NCBI GenBank assembly: GCA_002373045.1
Contig: DFHU01000007.1
Coordinates: 1 to 64,000, forward strand
Length of the DNA stretch: 64,000 nt
Reading direction: 5' to 3'
From: Pseudoselenomonas ruminantium
GTDB taxonomy: Bacteria > Bacillota > Negativicutes > Selenomonadales > Selenomonadaceae
Below, piece by piece: positions 54,174 through 62,956 of this stretch. The notes under the pieces were generated by a model, which ran no database searches, was not told the DNA's origin, and worked only from the letters and a program-made list of their open reading frames with translations. Numbering within the stretch: position 1 is the first letter of the stretch; each line of letters begins with the position of its first letter. The position numbers and the translations under genes are program-made.

Positions 54174-54926
54174 ATGAGCAATAAGCCGTGGAAATTTTAC
54201 GATATGGTCGTCAACGGCCTGCCGCAGCGGGTAAAATACAATGAAGATACCGTAAATCAATTGTTTTTACCTTTGCTGCGGAAATTAACGCAAATACAAC
54301 GGCAGAAACAGCGCAAAATCATGGCTTTTCTGGCGGCACCGCCGGCAACGGGGAAATCAACCCTTGTACAGTTCTGGGAACAATTGTCGAAAACGCAGGA
54401 CGAACTTCAGGAAGTTCAGTCCTTGGGCATGGATGGTTTCCATTATCCCAATGCGTATTTGGATTCGCATACGATAGAACGTGACGGCGAAACGATAACG
54501 CTGCGGTCCATCAAGGGCGCACCGGAAACCTTTGATGTGACAGGCTTGCGGGCAAAGATGCAGGAGGCAAAACAGGGAAAATCCCTCTGGCCGGTCTATG
54601 ACCGCAAGATTCATAATCCGATTGCCAATGCGCTCGAAGTCAATGGTGATATTTTGCTGGTCGAGGGCAACTGGCTGCTGCTGGACGAACCGCAGTGGCG
54701 TGACTTGCGAGAACTGGCTGATTATACACTGAGCATCAAGGCAACGCCGGAACTTTTGCAGGAACGCCTGATTCAACGCAAGATTCAAGGCGGACTGCCC
54801 AAGGCTGACGCCGTTAAATTCTATGAAACAAGTGACCGATTGAATATAGAACGTATCTTAAACCATACACTTCCTGCCGATGAACAATGGCAGATGGTGG
54901 AAGACGGCGATTTTATACGGTGCTGA
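54174..54926 (+). CDS. nucleoside/sugar kinase-like P-loop protein
   Basis: A 250-residue kinase of the uridine kinase/FrcK-like group. The P-loop AAPPATGKST lies near residues 54-63. LGMDGFHYPNAYLDSH supplies the substrate-side Asp, and WPVYDRKIHNPI and LLVEGNWLLLDEPQW follow. The usual substrate of this subgroup is not established from sequence. It sits 22 bases after cobS with an own GAGG site, is probably in the cobalamin operon, and is closed by a terminator. Confidence 0.75.
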   Translation: MSNKPWKFYDMVVNGLPQRVKYNEDTVNQLFLPLLRKLTQIQRQKQRKIMAFLAAPPATGKSTLVQFWEQLSKTQDELQEVQSLGMDGFHYPNAYLDSHTIERDGETITLRSIKGAPETFDVTGLRAKMQEAKQGKSLWPVYDRKIHNPIANALEVNGDILLVEGNWLLLDEPQWRDLRELADYTLSIKATPELLQERLIQRKIQGGLPKADAVKFYETSDRLNIERILNHTLPADEQWQMVEDGDFIRC

Positions 54927-54930
54927 TAGG

Positions 54931-54969
54931 AAGAACCGCACACGACAGCAGGTTGTGTGCGGTTTTTTG
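54931..54969 (+). terminator. terminator ending the cobalamin operon
   Basis: AACCGCACAC and GTGTGCGGTTTTTT arms. It separates the chromosomal core genes from the CRISPR-Cas locus. Confidence 0.9.
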
Positions 54970-54998
54970 TCGAATAAAAAATGGGGAGGTGGGGATTT

Positions 54999-55988
54999 AT
55001 GGAAAGTTTAACGCCAACAGAGTTGAAATCCATATTGTTTTCCAAACGTGCCAATATCTATTATTTGGAAAAATGCCGGGTGATGCAAAAGGATGGGCGG
55101 GTTCTATATCTGACGGAAGGGAAGAAGGCGAATCAATATTGGAATATCCCGATAGCCAATACCACGGTGATTATGTTGGGAACGGGAACATCCATCACAC
55201 AGGCGGCAATGCGCATGCTGGCTAGTGCAGGTGTATTAGTAGGTTTTTGTGGCGGTGGGGGAACACCGCTGTTTTCAGGGGCGGAGATTGAATGGTTAAG
55301 CCCGCAAAGCGAATACCGGCCTACGCAATATGTGCAAGGCTGGGTGTCCTTTTGGTTCGAAGAAGACAAGCGATTGCAGGCAGCCAAGAATTTTCAAAGA
55401 CAGCGCTGTGATTTCTTGGAAAAGGTGTGGGGAAAAGACCGTGATTTGCAAAGTGCCGGTTTTTATGCCGATGATGCAGAAATGGAACGGGCATTGCAAG
55501 CTTTTCGGCAGGGGATTGAGCATGTAGGGACTGTGAGCGAACTTTTAGCTGCAGAGGCGCATTTTGCCAAGCAGTTGTATAAGTATTCCGCGCAGCGGAC
55601 AGATTATGGGGATTTTTCCCGCGATACAGACGCCGGGGATACAGCAAATATATTTTTGAACCACGGCAATTACCTAGCCTATGGCATGGCGGCATCTGTT
55701 TTGTGGGTATTGGGAATACCACATGGTTTTGCCGTTATGCATGGCAAAACGCGGCGCGGTGCGTTGGTCTTTGATGTAGCAGATTTAATCAAGGATGCGA
55801 TTGTCCTGCCGGGAGCCTTCTTCTGTGCAATGAATGATTATCGGGAACAGGAGTTTCGCGAATATTGTCTGCTAAAATTTACGGAACATAAGGTATTGGA
55901 CTTTATGTATGATACAGTGAAAAAACAAAGCTTGCAGTGGCAGAAGGGAGTCGGTTCCGATGATGGTGATATTTACCAGTCAGAGTGA
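54999..55988 (+). CDS. cas1: type I-F CRISPR-associated endonuclease Cas1
   Basis: A 329-residue integrase that inserts new spacers. The N-terminal beta domain starts MESLTPTELKSILFSKRANI. The helical domain carries LLAAEAHFAKQLYK (metal Glu), VMHGKTRRGALVFDVADLIK (metal His and Asp) and sequence typical of the I-F (Ypest) subtype. GGGGAGGTGGGG at about 54983-54994 sets the ATG at 54999; the earlier ATG at 54981 is part of that site. It overlaps cas2-3 by 29 bases. Confidence 0.95.
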   Translation: MESLTPTELKSILFSKRANIYYLEKCRVMQKDGRVLYLTEGKKANQYWNIPIANTTVIMLGTGTSITQAAMRMLASAGVLVGFCGGGGTPLFSGAEIEWLSPQSEYRPTQYVQGWVSFWFEEDKRLQAAKNFQRQRCDFLEKVWGKDRDLQSAGFYADDAEMERALQAFRQGIEHVGTVSELLAAEAHFAKQLYKYSAQRTDYGDFSRDTDAGDTANIFLNHGNYLAYGMAASVLWVLGIPHGFAVMHGKTRRGALVFDVADLIKDAIVLPGAFFCAMNDYREQEFREYCLLKFTEHKVLDFMYDTVKKQSLQWQKGVGSDDGDIYQSE

Positions 55989-58900
55989 TAAAAACGCCCT
56001 GAAAACCACGCGCTGGATTTTGGATGCGTTTGCTAATCGCATTGGGACGGATACCTGGCAGACAATTATTACCGAAGATGGTTTGCAGATGGTGAAAACC
56101 TTGCTGAGGCGTCATGCGACCAAGAGTATGTCTGTATCCTGCCGCTGGATAAGGTCGCGTACCCGCAGTCAATTGCTATGGATTGTCGGGGATAAAAGCC
56201 GCTTCAATGCAGAGGGAATTGTACCGGTAAACAGTACACAGAAAGATTTAGCCCATAGCGGATGGGAAAACGATTGGGCACATCTGCCTGCTATTAAGGC
56301 ATTGGCGGCAATGGCGGGCTTGTTGCACGATTGGGGCAAGGCCAATAAAGCCTTTCAGAAATTGTTGAAGAAGAAAAAGGACAAGGACGGGAAGAAGACC
56401 AGTGACGAAGTTTACCGCCATGAATGGCTGAGCTGTAAACTGCTGGAAGGGTTGGTCTATCAGACGGATATGCAGAATGACAACGCTTGGCTGGAGCTTT
56501 TGCATACCGGAAAAATCCCGGAGAAAAAACTAGCGGATTATCTTAAAGAAAATGCAGATAAAAATTTGGCTGTTATGCCTCCGGCTGCCAGTATGCTGTG
56601 CTGGCTGATACTGTCCCACCATCGTTTGCCGGCTTTGGATGAAAACCGCAGAAATAATTATAGCGAAACGGAAATGCCGGACTTTTCGGCGCTGCTGGCA
56701 AATTTCAAAGCGGATTGGGGATATAAAAAAGAGGGCAAGGATGAAGTTAAACTTGTTTCTGGACTGCTAAAATCTGTTCCGTGGAAAAAGCAGTTGAAAA
56801 AATGGTCGGGCAGGCTGCTGGAGGTATATAGTGACTTGCAGGAGTTGTGGCAGCAACAGAATATCCGTCCACTGCTGCTGTATGCCAGAGTCAGCCTGAT
56901 GCTCAGTGATTATATGGTATCGGCAGATAAAGCCGACCCATCATGGCCGCAGGATTGCACATTATATGCCAACACCGATAAAAACGAGCTGAAACAGCGT
57001 TTGGACGAGCATTTGGTACGTGTGGGCAGACAGGCGGCAAAAGTGGCACATTGCCTACCACGTTTTGCGGAAGGTATGGAAAGAATAGAGGATGTGCCAG
57101 CCTTGAGGAAAAAGAGTCCTGTGGCTTTTAGCTGGCAGGACAAGGTTACGGCTAAGATTCAGGATTACTGCAAGGAACATAGCGAAATCGTGCATGATGG
57201 ATGGTTTGTAATCAATATGGCCGGTACAGGCTGTGGCAAGACTTTTGGCAATGCGAAAATAATGAGAGCCTTGTCCAAAGATGGTAAATCTCTGCGGTAC
57301 AGTCTGTTGTTAGGTTTGCGTACCTTGACGCTGCAAACGGGGAATGAATACCGTACACGCGTGAAGCTGGACAGCAGCGAAATGGCGGTGTTGGTCGGTT
57401 CAGCTGTCGTTAAGGATTTGTATGAGGATGATGTGTGTTCAGAGGATACGGGCGATACGGCTTGTATGAATGAACTGTTGTCGGGAAAGGTGTATCCGGA
57501 CTTTTCTGCAGAGGATGAAATATTGGATGTTTTGTTTGACCCTGCAGAAAAAATGACGGATAGAAGACGGCAACTGCTCTATGCACCTGTTCTGGTGTCA
57601 ACGATTGACCATTTAATGCCCAGCGTAGAAACTGTACGCGGTGGCAAATATATCTTGCCATTTTTGCGCCTTATGGCTGCTGATGTAGTCATTGATGAAA
57701 TTGATGATTTTGCGGGGAAAGATTTGGTGGCAATTGCACGGCTGGTACATCTGGCTGGCTTACTGGGAAGAAATATCGTGCTGTCATCTGCGACCATACC
57801 GCCGGATTTAGCAGAAGGATTATTTTCGGCGTATTGGCGCGGGCGGCAGGAGTATGCACAGTTTTTTGGCTATAAGACTACCGTCAACTGTGTCTGGTGC
57901 GATGAATTTCAGCCGCAGATTCAAACAATCGGAACGACAGAGCAGGAAGATGCGCTGGCTGCCTATCGTCAAGGACATAAGGATTTTTCTCAGCGTCATT
58001 TGGAAAAGCTGAAATCACAGCCAATTAAGCGGCGTGGCTGGATTGTTGATTGCGAACAAATCCTGCAGCTGCCGCAGGAAGAACGAAAAGGAGCCTATTT
58101 TCAAGTTATGCAGCAGGCCATTGTGCGCTTGCATAATCAGTACGCCGTGAAGGATAAACGAACAGGAAAACGTGTGTCTTTCGGACTGGTGAGAGTTGCA
58201 AATATTCTTCCCTGCGTTCAAGCAGCAAAGTATATGTTGAAATCGGAGTGGCCGGAGAAAATCGCTCCCCGGCTGCTGGTTTATCACAGTCGGCAGACAG
58301 CACTGTTACGCAGTCAGGAAGAAAAATATTTGGACAGGGTGTTAAAACGTAACGGACAAGCGGGCGCGGAAATAGACTTTCAAGATGCGCTTGTGCGTCA
58401 GCATATTGAAGGGACAGAGGCGCAGAATATTATTTTTATACTGGTGGCAACACCGGTTGAAGAACTGGGACGCGACCATGATTTTGATTGGGCGGTAGTG
58501 GAACCGTCATCTTACCGCTCGCTTATTCAGCTGGCCGGACGTATTCGCCGCCATCGTGGTGAGCCTGCGGCGGCAGAATTGGGCAACATTGCGGTCATGC
58601 AATATAATATCAAGGCTTTGCAGGAGATAAATGGCCCTGTATTTTGCCGCCCCGGCTTTGAGACGCAGGAAAAATACAGGCTGCGTACCCATGATATGAA
58701 GGAATTGGTCAATCCGGCTGAATTGGCAACGGTCATAGATGCTTCGCCACGCACGGTGCGCCCCGAAAAATTGCAGGCACGCAGCAATCTGGTTCATTTG
58801 GAACATAAGGTGTTAAGCGATTTCCGTGACCTGTCAAATTGCGGAGCGGCCTTTCTGCATGGCTGGCAGGAAGAATATTGGTGGCTTACGGCCTTGCCGC

Positions 58901-59253
58901 AGCAGTTGAATAAATTCCGTGAAGGGCAACAGGATATCGAATTATGCTTAAGAGAAGAAGATGGAAATTTTGCTTTTTATGAAAAAAGCAGCCATACGGG
59001 ACATTGGATAAAATGTGAAGATTGTTACCATATCAAGCAGGATGAAGCGGAAGACAATGCACGCTTTTGGCTGAAACGGGATTATAAAGAGGCTTGGAAT
59101 GCTTATAAGGGAACACGCGAAGAATGGGGGAAAATGGATAAAGTGGGATTACTGCATTTGCCTGCAAAGAAGAAAAAACGTGATAAAGAAAAAGAATGGC
59201 GATACTCAGACCAATTTGGGATGTATGAGAAAAAAGAGGAATTTGACCAGTAG
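55960..59253 (+). CDS. cas3: type I-F Cas2-Cas3 fusion nuclease-helicase
   Basis: A 1097-residue I-F signature fusion. Residues 1-95 are a Cas2 domain (VIFTSQSDKNALKTTRWILD, SCRWIRSRTRSQLLWIVGD), which binds Cas1. Next is the HD nuclease with LLHDWGKANKAFQ (His-Asp at 123-124), then the helicase: Walker A AGTGCGKT at 421-428, DEIDD at 579-583, SSATIP at 609, and ELGRDHDFDWAVVEP with IQLAGRIRRHRG near the end. It degrades Csy-marked DNA and assists adaptation. All key motifs look intact. AGAAGGGAG precedes the start. Confidence 0.96.
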   Translation: MMVIFTSQSDKNALKTTRWILDAFANRIGTDTWQTIITEDGLQMVKTLLRRHATKSMSVSCRWIRSRTRSQLLWIVGDKSRFNAEGIVPVNSTQKDLAHSGWENDWAHLPAIKALAAMAGLLHDWGKANKAFQKLLKKKKDKDGKKTSDEVYRHEWLSCKLLEGLVYQTDMQNDNAWLELLHTGKIPEKKLADYLKENADKNLAVMPPAASMLCWLILSHHRLPALDENRRNNYSETEMPDFSALLANFKADWGYKKEGKDEVKLVSGLLKSVPWKKQLKKWSGRLLEVYSDLQELWQQQNIRPLLLYARVSLMLSDYMVSADKADPSWPQDCTLYANTDKNELKQRLDEHLVRVGRQAAKVAHCLPRFAEGMERIEDVPALRKKSPVAFSWQDKVTAKIQDYCKEHSEIVHDGWFVINMAGTGCGKTFGNAKIMRALSKDGKSLRYSLLLGLRTLTLQTGNEYRTRVKLDSSEMAVLVGSAVVKDLYEDDVCSEDTGDTACMNELLSGKVYPDFSAEDEILDVLFDPAEKMTDRRRQLLYAPVLVSTIDHLMPSVETVRGGKYILPFLRLMAADVVIDEIDDFAGKDLVAIARLVHLAGLLGRNIVLSSATIPPDLAEGLFSAYWRGRQEYAQFFGYKTTVNCVWCDEFQPQIQTIGTTEQEDALAAYRQGHKDFSQRHLEKLKSQPIKRRGWIVDCEQILQLPQEERKGAYFQVMQQAIVRLHNQYAVKDKRTGKRVSFGLVRVANILPCVQAAKYMLKSEWPEKIAPRLLVYHSRQTALLRSQEEKYLDRVLKRNGQAGAEIDFQDALVRQHIEGTEAQNIIFILVATPVEELGRDHDFDWAVVEPSSYRSLIQLAGRIRRHRGEPAAAELGNIAVMQYNIKALQEINGPVFCRPGFETQEKYRLRTHDMKELVNPAELATVIDASPRTVRPEKLQARSNLVHLEHKVLSDFRDLSNCGAAFLHGWQEEYWWLTALPQQLNKFREGQQDIELCLREEDGNFAFYEKSSHTGHWIKCEDCYHIKQDEAEDNARFWLKRDYKEAWNAYKGTREEWGKMDKVGLLHLPAKKKKRDKEKEWRYSDQFGMYEKKEEFDQ

Positions 59254-59416
59254 CACAGAATATAAAGAACAGATAGGGGGAGTTCTACCCAAAATTTCAG
59301 TGTTGCTTGCAGAGCCTTATAAAATAAGGGGCGAGAAAAGGAAGCTAAATTTGGGTAAAACAGTCAAAAATAGCCGGAAGCCTTTATCTTGCAGGAAGTA
59401 CGGATAATTTTTTGCA
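59254..59416 (+). promoter_or_regulatory. leader of CRISPR array 1
   Basis: This AT-rich gap between cas3 and the first repeat is the expected leader. A widely spaced inverted repeat (TACCCAAAATTT at 59286-59297 and AAATTTGGGTA at 59347-59357) encloses a perfect small palindrome CCTTAT-AAA-ATAAGG (59315-59329). TTGCTT at 59303-59308 with TATAAA near 59319 is a possible but short-spaced promoter. Confidence 0.6.
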
Positions 59417-59925
59417 GTGTTCCGCCGAATAGGCGGCTTAGAAAAATGCAGAACCACCGCGCTGGAAAATCAGCTGGTGTTCCGCCGAATAGGCGGCTTA
59501 GAAAGTGAATCCAGACATCATATACCAATGCAGAACGTGTTCCGCCGAATAGGCGGCTTAGAAAACCTCGTCCATGCCCTTGAAGTCTTCGTCTGTGTGT
59601 TCCGCCGAATAGGCGGCTTAGAAAGACTCCTCAGCCAATCCGCATAATAATTCGTCGTGTTCCGCCGAATAGGCGGCTTAGAAAAGCAGTTCCGGCAGAA
59701 CTGGTTGCAGCAGAATGTGTTCCGCCGAATAGGCGGCTTAGAAAAAACCGCGTTAGATGAGGGCATGTTTTTAGACGGTGTTCCGCCGAATAGGCGGCTT
59801 AGAAATGTTACTTGTTTAGAGTGTGATGAAAGACTACGTGTTCCGCCGAATAGGCGGCTTAGAAAAGCTTCCCACATGAGGAATACCTGGTCAGGCTGTG
59901 TTCCGCCGAATAGGCGGCTTAGAAA
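59417..59925 (+). CRISPR. CRISPR array 1, type I-F, 9 repeats and 8 spacers
   Basis: Nine identical 28-nt repeats start at 59417, 59477, 59537, 59597, 59657, 59717, 59778, 59838 and 59898. Each begins GTGTT, has the hairpin CCGCC-GAATA-GGCGG and ends CTTAGAAA, the crRNA 5' handle, as in type I-F. Spacers are 32 nt except one of 33. Orientation from the leader after cas3 is left to right. The last repeat is not degenerate, which suggests this is not the true distal end. Confidence 0.98.
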
Positions 59926-60074
59926 GAACATTACCAAGAACCTGTGAAAGTGGCTATATAGTTTCTGTGGGGAGAAACAAAACGCTAATCATCATCGAAG
60001 AAACGTTGTCGGCGGAGGAACGCCACAAGCGTTTAGATGAAGTTTTCAGAAGAATTAGAGTTGAGAAAAATTAA
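59926..60074 (+). pseudogene. truncated gene tail directly after array 1
   Basis: Immediately after the last repeat one frame stays open and reads ESGYIVSVGRNKTLIIIEET then LSAEERHKRLDEVFRRIRVE, KN and a stop at 60072-60074. It has no credible start and is cut exactly at the repeat. The charged helical tail looks like a phage or plasmid gene end; the family is not identified. Confidence 0.5.
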
Positions 60075-60105
60075 AGATTGGTTAGAGAATTAGGGAGGGA
60101 AGGCA

Positions 60106-60657
60106 ATGAATCAAGAAGTTCAGTCAAGCACATCGAGAATGAACAAACGTTATGGCATCGTGTCAATTATATGCAGCTTAGTTTTAGCCTTTATGAATAT
60201 GTTTTTTCATGACATGATGGGTATTGCTTTGTTTTTCGCTCTGGTTGGAGCATTATTATTTTACGAGGCAAACGAATATCAACTAAGCCTTACATATTTT
60301 TTGGTCGAAAAAATGACGGAACAATATAACGCTGTTGAAAAGCACAATCAGAATCTTTCTAAGTTTCAAGCTGATACTTTAGCGTTGGAACGCGAAAACA
60401 AGAGACTGGCAGAAAAGTGCCGAGAGCTGGAATCTAAAATAAAAACACAAAACACATATAATGAGCAATACTACGCAGATGAACGCTATTTATATGCCAT
60501 GCGTGGAATCCTTATACGGAATAAAGACAAGTTGACAGATGAAATAATTGTCCATAATGATGATGGCTATGATGACCCTAACAGCTATATTATTGATATT
60601 GAGTTATTAAAATATCCAAAATTAGGGCATTATAAAGCCACTAAACTATCCGGCTAA
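60106..60657 (+). CDS. small membrane protein with coiled coil inside the CRISPR insert
   Basis: A 183-residue protein of unknown family. Two hydrophobic segments near residues 17-35 and 38-53 (GIVSIICSLVLAFMNMFF, MGIALFFALVGALLFYEA) are followed by a coiled coil of about residues 70-115 (VEKHNQNLSKFQADTLALER, ENKRLAEKCRELESKIK) and an acidic C terminus. GGGAGGGAAGG precedes the ATG. It lies in the insert that splits the array and may be phage-derived cargo. An immunity role is possible but unsupported. Confidence 0.6.
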   Translation: MNQEVQSSTSRMNKRYGIVSIICSLVLAFMNMFFHDMMGIALFFALVGALLFYEANEYQLSLTYFLVEKMTEQYNAVEKHNQNLSKFQADTLALERENKRLAEKCRELESKIKTQNTYNEQYYADERYLYAMRGILIRNKDKLTDEIIVHNDDGYDDPNSYIIDIELLKYPKLGHYKATKLSG

Positions 60658-60741
60658 TAAGCGCAGCAAAAAGCCGCCCCAACTTAATGAGACGGCTAGA
60701 AACTCTCCACTAGCATGGTGCTTGTAGAAAGTGAGGTTATT

Positions 60742-60912
60742 ATGAATTTACCAAAGCTAACTTATGACGCTGCCTATCAGCTTGCCACTGCTTTAATTAC
60801 GGCAAGGATAGAGCACGGAGATTTTGACAATGAGTCTGACAAAACACGCTCAATAGTACAATCTTATTTTGACACAGTTCAGGTCATTCCGATTTTTTTT
60901 ATTTCCACTTAA
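60742..60912 (+). CDS. small phage-like protein, possibly truncated
   Basis: 56 codons starting MNLPKLTYDAAYQLATALIT, ARIEHGDFDNESDKTRSIVQ. The first 45 residues resemble short proteins common in Firmicutes prophages. The ending VIPIFFIST is unlike them and may result from a truncation or frameshift. GTGAGG lies upstream. It is part of the insert between the arrays. Confidence 0.4.
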   Translation: MNLPKLTYDAAYQLATALITARIEHGDFDNESDKTRSIVQSYFDTVQVIPIFFIST

Positions 60913-61039
60913 TTGCATATATTTATAGTGGATTTCTTTGCCTATATTATCATATTTATCACAGAAAAACCATACAATTTTTCCCTTGCGGTCAAAATGT
61001 GGTCAAAAAAGGAGCCGGTTAATCACCGACTCCCTGCAT
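60913..61039. other. non-coding part of the CRISPR insert
   Basis: AT-rich DNA with a hairpin (GGAGCCGGT, AATC, ACCGACTCC near 61010-61033) that would terminate the minus-strand gene fragment to its right. Nothing else is seen. Confidence 0.4.
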
Positions 61040-61240
61040 TTACATCTTCTGCAAAGCCTCTTGAATTGCCCTGCGCTCACGTTCCGAGCCTGCTTCTTCC
61101 ATCATCTGCTCTAAACGTTCTCGCATACCGTGACCACTGCGGCCACCCTCATAACCTTCATGAGAGTAACCACGACGATAGCTGCCGCCCTCGCCGTCAT
61201 ACTGCCCCATAGCGTGAGAGTAACCACGGCGATAACTGCC
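61040..61240 (-). pseudogene. 5'-truncated phage-like gene abutting array 2
   Basis: The minus strand encodes 66 residues and a stop: tandem GSYRRGYSH units separated by AMGQYDGEG, then EGYEGGRSGHGMRERLEQMM, EEAGSERERRAIQEALQKM. Gly/Tyr/Arg-rich repeats with this helical tail are typical of a small protein of Firmicutes prophages. Its 5' part is missing, cut exactly where the first repeat of array 2 begins. The final 32 bases before the repeat are preceded by CC (61207-61208). Confidence 0.65.
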
Positions 61241-61749
61241 GTGTTCCGCCGAATAGGCGGCTTAGAAATTGTCGGGACGCTTGACCGCTGGAACAACGCC
61301 GTGTTCCGCCGAATAGGCGGCTTAGAAAAGTACGCAAGCGGTTTCAAATGGGCATCCAGTGTGTTCCGCCGAATAGGCGGCTTAGAAAAATACCTCATGG
61401 ATACCAACCAGCTAAAGAATGTGTTCCGCCGAATAGGCGGCTTAGAAATATGACGGCATCCCGGTCATGATTAAAAAGCAGTGTTCCGCCGAATAGGCGG
61501 CTTAGAAAGTTTAAGCTCCTGTTGTTCCAGAAGGCCATCATGTGTTCCGCCGAATAGGCGGCTTAGAAATACTGTTAAAACTGTAGTGATGTTAGCAAGT
61601 AGTGTTCCGCCGAATAGGCGGCTTAGAAACCACACATCTAGCTCATTAATCATGTATAACAGTGTTCCGCCGAATAGGCGGCTTAGAAATGATAGCATAA
61701 CGATTAATGTCGATGATCGGAGTGTACCGCCGAATAGGCGGCTTTTTTA
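61241..61749 (+). CRISPR. CRISPR array 2, type I-F, 9 repeats and 8 spacers
   Basis: Repeats start at 61241, 61301, 61361, 61421, 61481, 61542, 61602, 61662 and 61722. The first eight equal those of array 1. The ninth has one change in its first part (GTGTACC) and ends GGCGGCTTTTTTA instead of GGCGGCTTAGAAA, as expected for a leader-distal repeat. Spacers are 32 nt except one of 33. No leader precedes it; instead a broken phage-like gene abuts the first repeat. Confidence 0.98.
61727..61749 (+). terminator. terminal repeat acting as intrinsic terminator
   Basis: The repeat hairpin CCGCC-GAATA-GGCGG, extended by flanking bases, is followed by TTTTTT, forming a terminator from a degenerate CRISPR repeat. 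Confidence 0.6.
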
Positions 61750-61766
61750 TGATTGAAAAAGGATGG

Positions 61767-61796
61767 TTGTACTTATAAGGGGAGGTTTGTTATAAT
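61767..61796 (+). promoter_or_regulatory. promoter of the HipA-like gene
   Basis: TTGTAC at 61767-61772 and TATAAT at 61791-61796, 18 bp apart. The start is expected about 20 bases before the ATG. Confidence 0.7.
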
Positions 61797-61821
61797 TTGA
61801 AGGTATGGAAGGGAGGGAAAC

Positions 61822-62952
61822 ATGACGAATTATCAACTAATGTGCCAAGATATTCCTGTGGTTGGTTTTGCCGTGAATGACACAACAGGGCAGATTGTCA
61901 GCGATTTACATATGGATAATCGTGAATACCTGCCGTTGTCTGTTGTGCATAGTGACAGCCCTCGTGGTGCTCTGCAAAAATGGCTGGATAATCGCAGTGT
62001 TTCGGCAAATCGTCAGGATATAGCAGCTATGCTGGCGGCATACCATGTAGAAACTGTCAGTGCCCTGTCGTTCAAGAGCCTGGGGTTGAATTTGTCTGAC
62101 CAATACTGGTTCAAACCAGAGGGCGCCGATTTTGGCTGGCACGATGTAAATTTGTTTGAAAACGATTTTAGCGAACAGGTTTTTCGCACAATGGCTGACA
62201 CAGGGAAGCCGAGCTATACGCCAGATAGCAGTTCTAATGGTGACCTGCCTAAGTTTTGGAAAATTGAGCAGGGGAAAAGAGTTCTCTATAAGGAAGGTTC
62301 TGCGCCTTTTGACCAGCAGCCGTATAATGAAGTGTTCGCGGCGCGATTGCTGGAGGTATTAGAACTGCCTCACGTTAATTACACTTTGGTGCAGGATGAA
62401 GAAAGGGCATACAGTGTATGTGAAACCTTTGTTACAACCGCTACAGAGTATGTTCCGGCATTGGAAATTTTGAACGCAGTACCGAAATTAAATCATGAAA
62501 ACAGCTATCAGCATTTTTTCCGTTGTGCAGAGGCGTTATCTATTCCGGTCAGCAGGCAGGAAGTGGATGATATGTTACTGTTTGATTATCTGATAAACAA
62601 TGCTGATCGTCACTATGGCAACTTCGGTTTTATCCGTGATGTGCAGACGCGAAGCTTTTTAGGTATGGCTCCCATTTTTGATAACGGCAACAGCCTTTGG
62701 TATTTGCAGTTGAATAAGCGCATGAAGTTAAAAGACCAGCCAGCCAAGCCTTTCCGTGATACGCATGCTGAACAGCTGAAGTTGTTGGGGAGTTCGGCTG
62801 TTCCTTGGGACAGGTTGACGGAATCATGGTTGCGGCAGATGGTGGAAGATATTTACAGCAGGAATGATTTGTTCGACACAGAACGGCTGGACAATCTGGT
62901 GTATAATATCGGCGTTGTCCTGCAACGGATTATGGCAAGACAATTTGCCTAG
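61822..62952 (+). CDS. HipA/CtkA-like serine/threonine kinase
   Basis: A 376-residue kinase-like protein. SSNGDLPKFWKIEQGKRVLY with YKEGS resembles the ATP-binding part. LLFDYLINNADRHYGNFGFI is the HipA-type catalytic loop (NNxDRHxxNFG), and MAPIFDNGNSL the metal-binding DNG. The first 120 residues are a separate N-terminal domain. No HipB-type HTH antitoxin gene is next to it. GGGAGGG is well placed for the ATG. It lies between array 2 and the csy operon with its own promoter. A toxin or abortive-infection kinase is an inference. Confidence 0.8.
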   Translation: MTNYQLMCQDIPVVGFAVNDTTGQIVSDLHMDNREYLPLSVVHSDSPRGALQKWLDNRSVSANRQDIAAMLAAYHVETVSALSFKSLGLNLSDQYWFKPEGADFGWHDVNLFENDFSEQVFRTMADTGKPSYTPDSSSNGDLPKFWKIEQGKRVLYKEGSAPFDQQPYNEVFAARLLEVLELPHVNYTLVQDEERAYSVCETFVTTATEYVPALEILNAVPKLNHENSYQHFFRCAEALSIPVSRQEVDDMLLFDYLINNADRHYGNFGFIRDVQTRSFLGMAPIFDNGNSLWYLQLNKRMKLKDQPAKPFRDTHAEQLKLLGSSAVPWDRLTESWLRQMVEDIYSRNDLFDTERLDNLVYNIGVVLQRIMARQFA

Positions 62953-62956
62953 AGTA

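Noticed and set aside
59417..59947. Open frames across the CRISPR arrays (both strands)
   Set aside because: They only translate the repeat (RRIGGLE and SKPPIRRNT patterns) and are not genes.
59926..61240. Insertion of the 1.3-kb segment by a single crossover at one spacer
   Set aside because: A single crossover would leave the same spacer at both ends. The 32 bases after array 1 and the 32 bases before array 2 are unrelated.
61750..61822. Possible CRISPR control of the HipA-like gene by a spacer or the mini-array guide matching its promoter
   Set aside because: I compared the first bases of all 16 array spacers and of the mini-array guide with every CC-flanked site on the minus strand in this region and found no seed-length match.
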